Source: Anadara kagoshimensis (Eukaryota > Mollusca > Bivalvia > Arcoida > Arcidae). From it: a stretch of 64,000 nt of DNA. Each line of letters starts with the position of its first letter. Position 1 is the stretch's first letter. Positions 51,401 through 57,400 of this stretch are shown piece by piece. The notes below the pieces were generated by a model, which worked only from the letters and a program-made list of their open reading frames with translations, was not told the origin of the DNA and did not search any database. Where the stretch lies: the NCBI GenBank assembly GCA_021292105.1, contig CM037867.1, positions 11,852,721 through 11,916,720 on the forward strand, read 5' to 3'. The translations under genes and the position numbers were made by a program.

Positions 51401-54400
51401 AACAGAACCTATACAGATTGGTCAGGACAAATTTTCAGTCCAGGATGGCCGAGGAATTATCCCACAAATACTAACTGTGAAATTGCTATATCTGGACCAA
51501 CAGGAACTTATATCTCTCTCTACTTCAACACTTTCGCTATTGAGGGACATGAACAATGTCAGTATGACTACTTACAGGTAAGTCATAGCCACACTTGTCA
51601 AAGCCACGCCCATAATGTCACAGGTAAGTCATAGCCACACCTGTCAAAGCCACGCCCATAATGTCAAAGGTCTGTCATAGCCACACCTGTCAAAGCCATG
51701 CCCATAATGTCACAGGTAAGTCATAGCCACACCTGTCAAAGCCACACCCATAATGTCACAGGTCAGTCATAACCACACCTGTCAAAGCCACGCCCATAAT
51801 GTCAAAGGTCTGTCATAGCCACACCTGTCAAAGCCACGCCCATAATGTCACAGGTCAGTCATAGCCACACCTGTCAAAGCCACGCCCATAATGTCACAGG
51901 TCAGTCATAGCCACACCTGTCAAAGCCACACCCATATTGTCACAGGTCAGTCATAGCCACACCTGTCAAAGCCACGCCCATAATGTCACAGGTCAGTCAT
52001 AGCCACACCTGTCAAAGCCACGCCCATAATGTCACAGGTCCGTCATAGCCACACCTGTCAAAGCCACGCCCATAATGTCACAGGTCCGTCATAGCCACAC
52101 CTGTCAAAGCCACGCCCATAATGTCACAGGTCAGTCATAGCCACACCTGTCAAAGCCATGCCCATAATGTCACAGGTCAGTCATAGCCACACCTGTCAAA
52201 GCTATGCAAAAAATACAGGGTTGGTTGGACCTGGGATCAAACTCAGGATATCAAAAATACAGGGTTGGTTAGACCTGGGATCAAACCCAGGATATCAAAA
52301 ATACAGGCTTAGTTGGACCTGGGATCAAACTGAGGATATAAAAAATACAGTGTTAGTTAGACCTGGGATCAAACCCAGGATATCCTACACTATAGACCAG
52401 TACACTACCAAAAAAAACACAAACATACCAGTCCATCCATTGTTAACTGGCAAATTAAGTTACGTGAAATATCCCACCAAAGAAGGGAGTTCAGGTGCTC
52501 TGGAAGGGTACCCTCCTCCCACTGTCTAGCTATCCTCCCACTGTCTAGCTATCCTCCCACTGTCTAGCTATCCTCCCACTGCCTAGCTATCCAAGTGAGG
52601 CATCAAGCCTGCTACAACATTATACTATTAAGTTGTATATTAATTTATTTAAGAATTAACTTTGATATTTTTTTGGTTTATCATTTTTAACCCCAAAAAC
52701 CGGTGTGCAAACTTTTGTATAACCCCACTTTTTTTTGGTTTATCATTTTTAACCCCAAAAACCGGTGTGCAAACTGTATAACCCCGCAAAGCGCAAAGTT
52801 ATTTCTTATAATTTAATTAAAAAAACAATTTTAATAATTTTGCAATAATATTTATAATTTTAATGATAATTAAATTGATTTGAACAACACTTTTCATTCA
52901 AATTACCACCGTCATATGGTGCATCAATACAAATGACTAAGGCTGAAACGTTTACATGTGTACACGATACAGTTTCGATTTTGACCTGTAAACGTTTACA
53001 AAAATAGTAAACGGTTAAACGTAACCTTTGACCGCCATATTGGACTACATTAATGAAGTGTAATGTTCCGTTTTTATCTACTTTTCACAATAAAAATATC
53101 CTTTGTTGTTTAATCATTGAGTTGTCATATAACTGATTGAGTCTGGAAAATAGCTAAAGAAAAACGGAAGGTCTGAAATTGGGGAATATTTTAAAGTGAT
53201 TGATGGTGTGTCGGGAAAACAAAAGTTAAAATATTATGTCTGCTGTGTAAAATGGTACTCAGTTACATGGGTTGTAGCACAGGTGATGGCTAATGATCTT
53301 AAACATGGTTCTGTTGATACCAAATCAAATAATAAAGTGTTTAAATCCAGACAGTTATAAATGCCTATAAATCTCCGATAAATGGGTGAAATGTAGGCTA
53401 CATAGAAGTGTGCGCGACCTTTGACCCATACCTGATGGGGGAAGGTTTAAAAAATCGGCAACTATTCTTCAGCTAGTAATAAATTTGCCGATCAAATTAT
53501 TAATGTGACAAGTTTAAATTCCATCAATTAATTTATTTGATATGGATTAATGTTGGATTTTGAATATAAAACTGTTTTATTTGGAATCATTGATTAAACT
53601 GAAAAATAATTTGGAGTTTTAATTCATGTTACTTTGAGAAAACCCATCGGAAGTTGATTTGTCAGTAATTTAGTTACGCATGAGTTGCACAGGTAAACAA
53701 ATTGACTAACTGAAAGTCCATCGCTGTTGATTCTTATTCCAACCTTCATTCTTTGTGATTACCAATTTGATAATTTATGGCATTTAATCACAAAATAATA
53801 ATAATAATTGATTATAATACAGAGTAAAGGTCATCATGTTCATATTAACTACCTTTACTGTATCGTCGACCGTCCTAAAATCGAGAGCGTCCTAAGATTC
53901 GAGGTCATTTTTGTTTTCAGTTATTATACGCGAGTATCATCTCTGCAGTGACGATTTCATGCATTAAAGACAAAATTTAGGTATTTACTGTGAAACAGTT
54001 GTCTATTTTTCAGCTCTCAAATTCTTGTTGCGTTAGCAAATTTAGTTCGTTTTCTTTTAGAGTCTCGAATCACGGACAGTCGAGGATACCATGTTAAATA
54101 CCTGGCATTATGATTGTTTACATTTTTACATGCATTCTAGCATTCATCCGTGTAAACGGTTTCGTTTCGTTTACTGTCAATCGTGTACACGTTTACATAT
54201 TTTGTAAACGTTTCAGCCTTACAAATGACGTCATATAATTATGACGCATGATTAGCTCGTTACCATTAACAACCGCCGACGGCAACGACAACACATGTTC
54301 AATGATCAAACATGATGATGAACGGTACTGGAGTTTTACGTTGATCAGTCAGTGGACACGATTAGTTTTTGAACTGGAAAATACAGTTGTTGAAGTGGAA

Positions 54401-57400
54401 TTTGAAATGAATTCTGACGACAAAAAGGTACTGTTGTTCACAGAATATGGAGCAGAAAGTTGAGGACGGCACTGATGTGGATTGTTAACAATAAATTCTA
54501 CAGAGTAACTGGCAACGGCGGACATTGTATTTGCATCTTAGATCAAATTGATTGGTTAGATTTTGTTACAAAATAAAAAAAACGGTATGCTGAGCTATCA
54601 AAACAACAAAACAAACCGCAAAAATCACAACATGTAGAAAGCGCTACATTGTATACTTTTTTAACCAAACACAAATAAATAGTCCGTCATTTCGCTATTG
54701 ATCACGTGACCAACATTGGTTATCACAAATAAACCGAAAAAGGATGGTATTGAAAAGATACATGGAATTAAATTATTTTATAATCAACCTTTAATCTATA
54801 CAAATAAAAGCCATGAAATAAAAATAACTTTACACATAATGTACTGTAAACGTACAGTAGAACTTCGATAACTCGAAGTGCACGGGACTTCGATGATGAC
54901 TTCGAGCTATCGGGATGTTTGAGTTTTCGAAGTTGAAGGATGACGTCACAATGTAGACTTTCCTCTATTGGAGAAATGTTTGATGGCTATAATCTGCTTG
55001 CTGATACACCAGTGTAATATGTATTCATAAAATAATACTAGTAAATAAATTAAAATGAATATAGTATGTTTTTATAAAGGCTGATGGCAACGACAAACGC
55101 ATACATAAACACAAAATGTGTATTACCAACATATTATCACAATGCATTCAAAGAACTGAATCAGATAAACATATTCATGTACATTGTATATAATAATAAT
55201 AATAATAATAATGCATATGCAAAACAAGACACACGTTTTTTAGAAATAATAAAATTATTGTGCATACCACGTGTAAGTCGTTAAAATCCAGCTTGGATAA
55301 ATCATTTGTGGTTTGTCGCCAGCGGCACAAAACTCGACCACTACCTGACTACTAAGAGAGTACACAGTTACACTTCATCTCCCTTTACGGGACGGAATAC
55401 TAATACTTTAACTGATACCAATTAATACAGTAGCGGAACCTTACTACTTATCATTAATTGGATTATACACAAGTCTATAGCTAATAGCTGATTGATTCCT
55501 GTAATTTCACTGATTGTTCTATTAACCACTCATTGTTAAAATATTTCGAGTTTTAGAAGGTTGTTTGTAATACAATTTTTAAATTTTACACCTTAACATG
55601 ACTTCGAGTTATTGGGGGTATTCGAATTATAGGAGTTGGAGTTATCAAAGTTGTATTTATATAGTTTGTATAGAAATCCAGTCGGGACAAAATACTGACT
55701 TCGAGTTATCCATGGTATTTGAGATATCGAAGTTCTACTGTATTTATTTTTGCGGTGTACTAATTTTCGCTTATTTTGCAGTCGTTTGTTTTGCGCAAAA
55801 ATTAATACGAAGCGAAAATTATTTTTTTCTTATTGTGTAATAGTGCATGCCGGTATTTCAAAAACACAAAAATTTATCTGCGTGGATATGTCTAAATTTC
55901 CTATACCGAAAAAATAAATACAGTCCAACCTGCCATAAAGGCCACCTCTATATAAGGGTACTTGCTTATAAAGGCCAGTAAAATTGTATCCCAATTCTTC
56001 TTTGTTCATAGGATTTGAACCTGTATATAAAGGCCACCTGCCCATAAAGGTCACTTTTACTGGTTTTCTTGGGTGGCCTTTAGACAGGTTTGACTGTACA
56101 TGCAAAATTAAATTAGTTTACAGTAATATGACTCATGATTCCTTGACAAGTGACATCATATGATTGTTGTAGCGTATTATGAGGTCTAAATAGTGTATTT
56201 TGTAGTTTTGTAGCCATTTTGGCTGATCTATTAGAGCTGGGAAAACACTTTTTCCGAAAAAAAAAATTCTGTTTTCTTATATTATATAATTAACAGAATC
56301 TTACATTCGTGTTTATGTAATATTGAATTAATTCAACTTGTTTAATAAATACAATATTACATAATCATTTACGTATATTCTCTATGTTTATATTTTTATG
56401 CTACAGGTTAGGAATGGTTCCGGTTCGGATGCTCCAGTAATAGGGACATACTGTGATAGATATTACCAAATCCTATATTTGCTAAACTCCGTGTGGATGA
56501 AATTTATAACTGATCAGTCTATAACTCGACAGGGATTTGATATAACCTACACTGTTACAACACAAGGTATGGCAAATAATATTGGAAAAAAGGAAGGAAA
56601 AAAAACCAAAAAACATACAAGAAATGGACATTCAAACAAAGATTTTAAGAAACTCTCTCTCTCTAACAAATCAAACTCATGTCCAAATCACAACCCCAAA
56701 GCAAAGTCAAACCTTTGAAACTGGCAATTTGAGTTAAACATGTTAACTTCTACTAGGGAAGTGAGACTAGGTGCTCCAGAGGGCTAAGCACCTCCTGTTT
56801 TGCTAACTTTAACCTCCACATTGTACAATTTCAAGGTATGCGTACCTTTGTGCATTATGTTATGATTTGCAATTTGTTTAATGAGAAACCATGTTATATC
56901 ACATCACACAACAATTTGTCTTATGGCAGACATTTTTAATGGTAAAATTTGTTATCTGACAACAAATTTTGGTCTGGATAAAATAATCAAATACAATTGA
57001 AACCACACATGCATACTAGACTGTTATAGCATGTCCTATTGTTATCATGTATGCAGATAAAAAATAACACAAAAAGTCAAAAATTTCAATATATATTTTA
57101 CATCAGCTTAACATATTTTTCATCATATCACATTTTTTCTTAATAAAGTTTGACTTTGGCATAAAAAATGAAGAGTATATTTCTGGGATCTTTTCAGCTT
57201 GTCCCATACCTCCTCCTTGATCTCCAATATGGTTCTATATCTTTCATAGAATGAGTGTCACAAAAAAAGTTATATCATATTTTTTCTTTGTCGATTAAAT
57301 AAGTCTATCATTATTATAAGAAAATATAGTTTTGAATTAATTGAATTGATTTTGATAAAACTTCAGGTATTGGATGTGGAGGAAATATCACAGGAATAAA

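Noticed and set aside
52158-52529. 123-codon ORF across the minisatellites
   Set aside because: It spans two unrelated tandem repeats and contains no recognised domain.
54248-54463. 71-codon ORF after the hAT-like element
   Set aside because: It lies inside a dispersed repeat, has no domain signature and no splice context tying it to the CUB gene.
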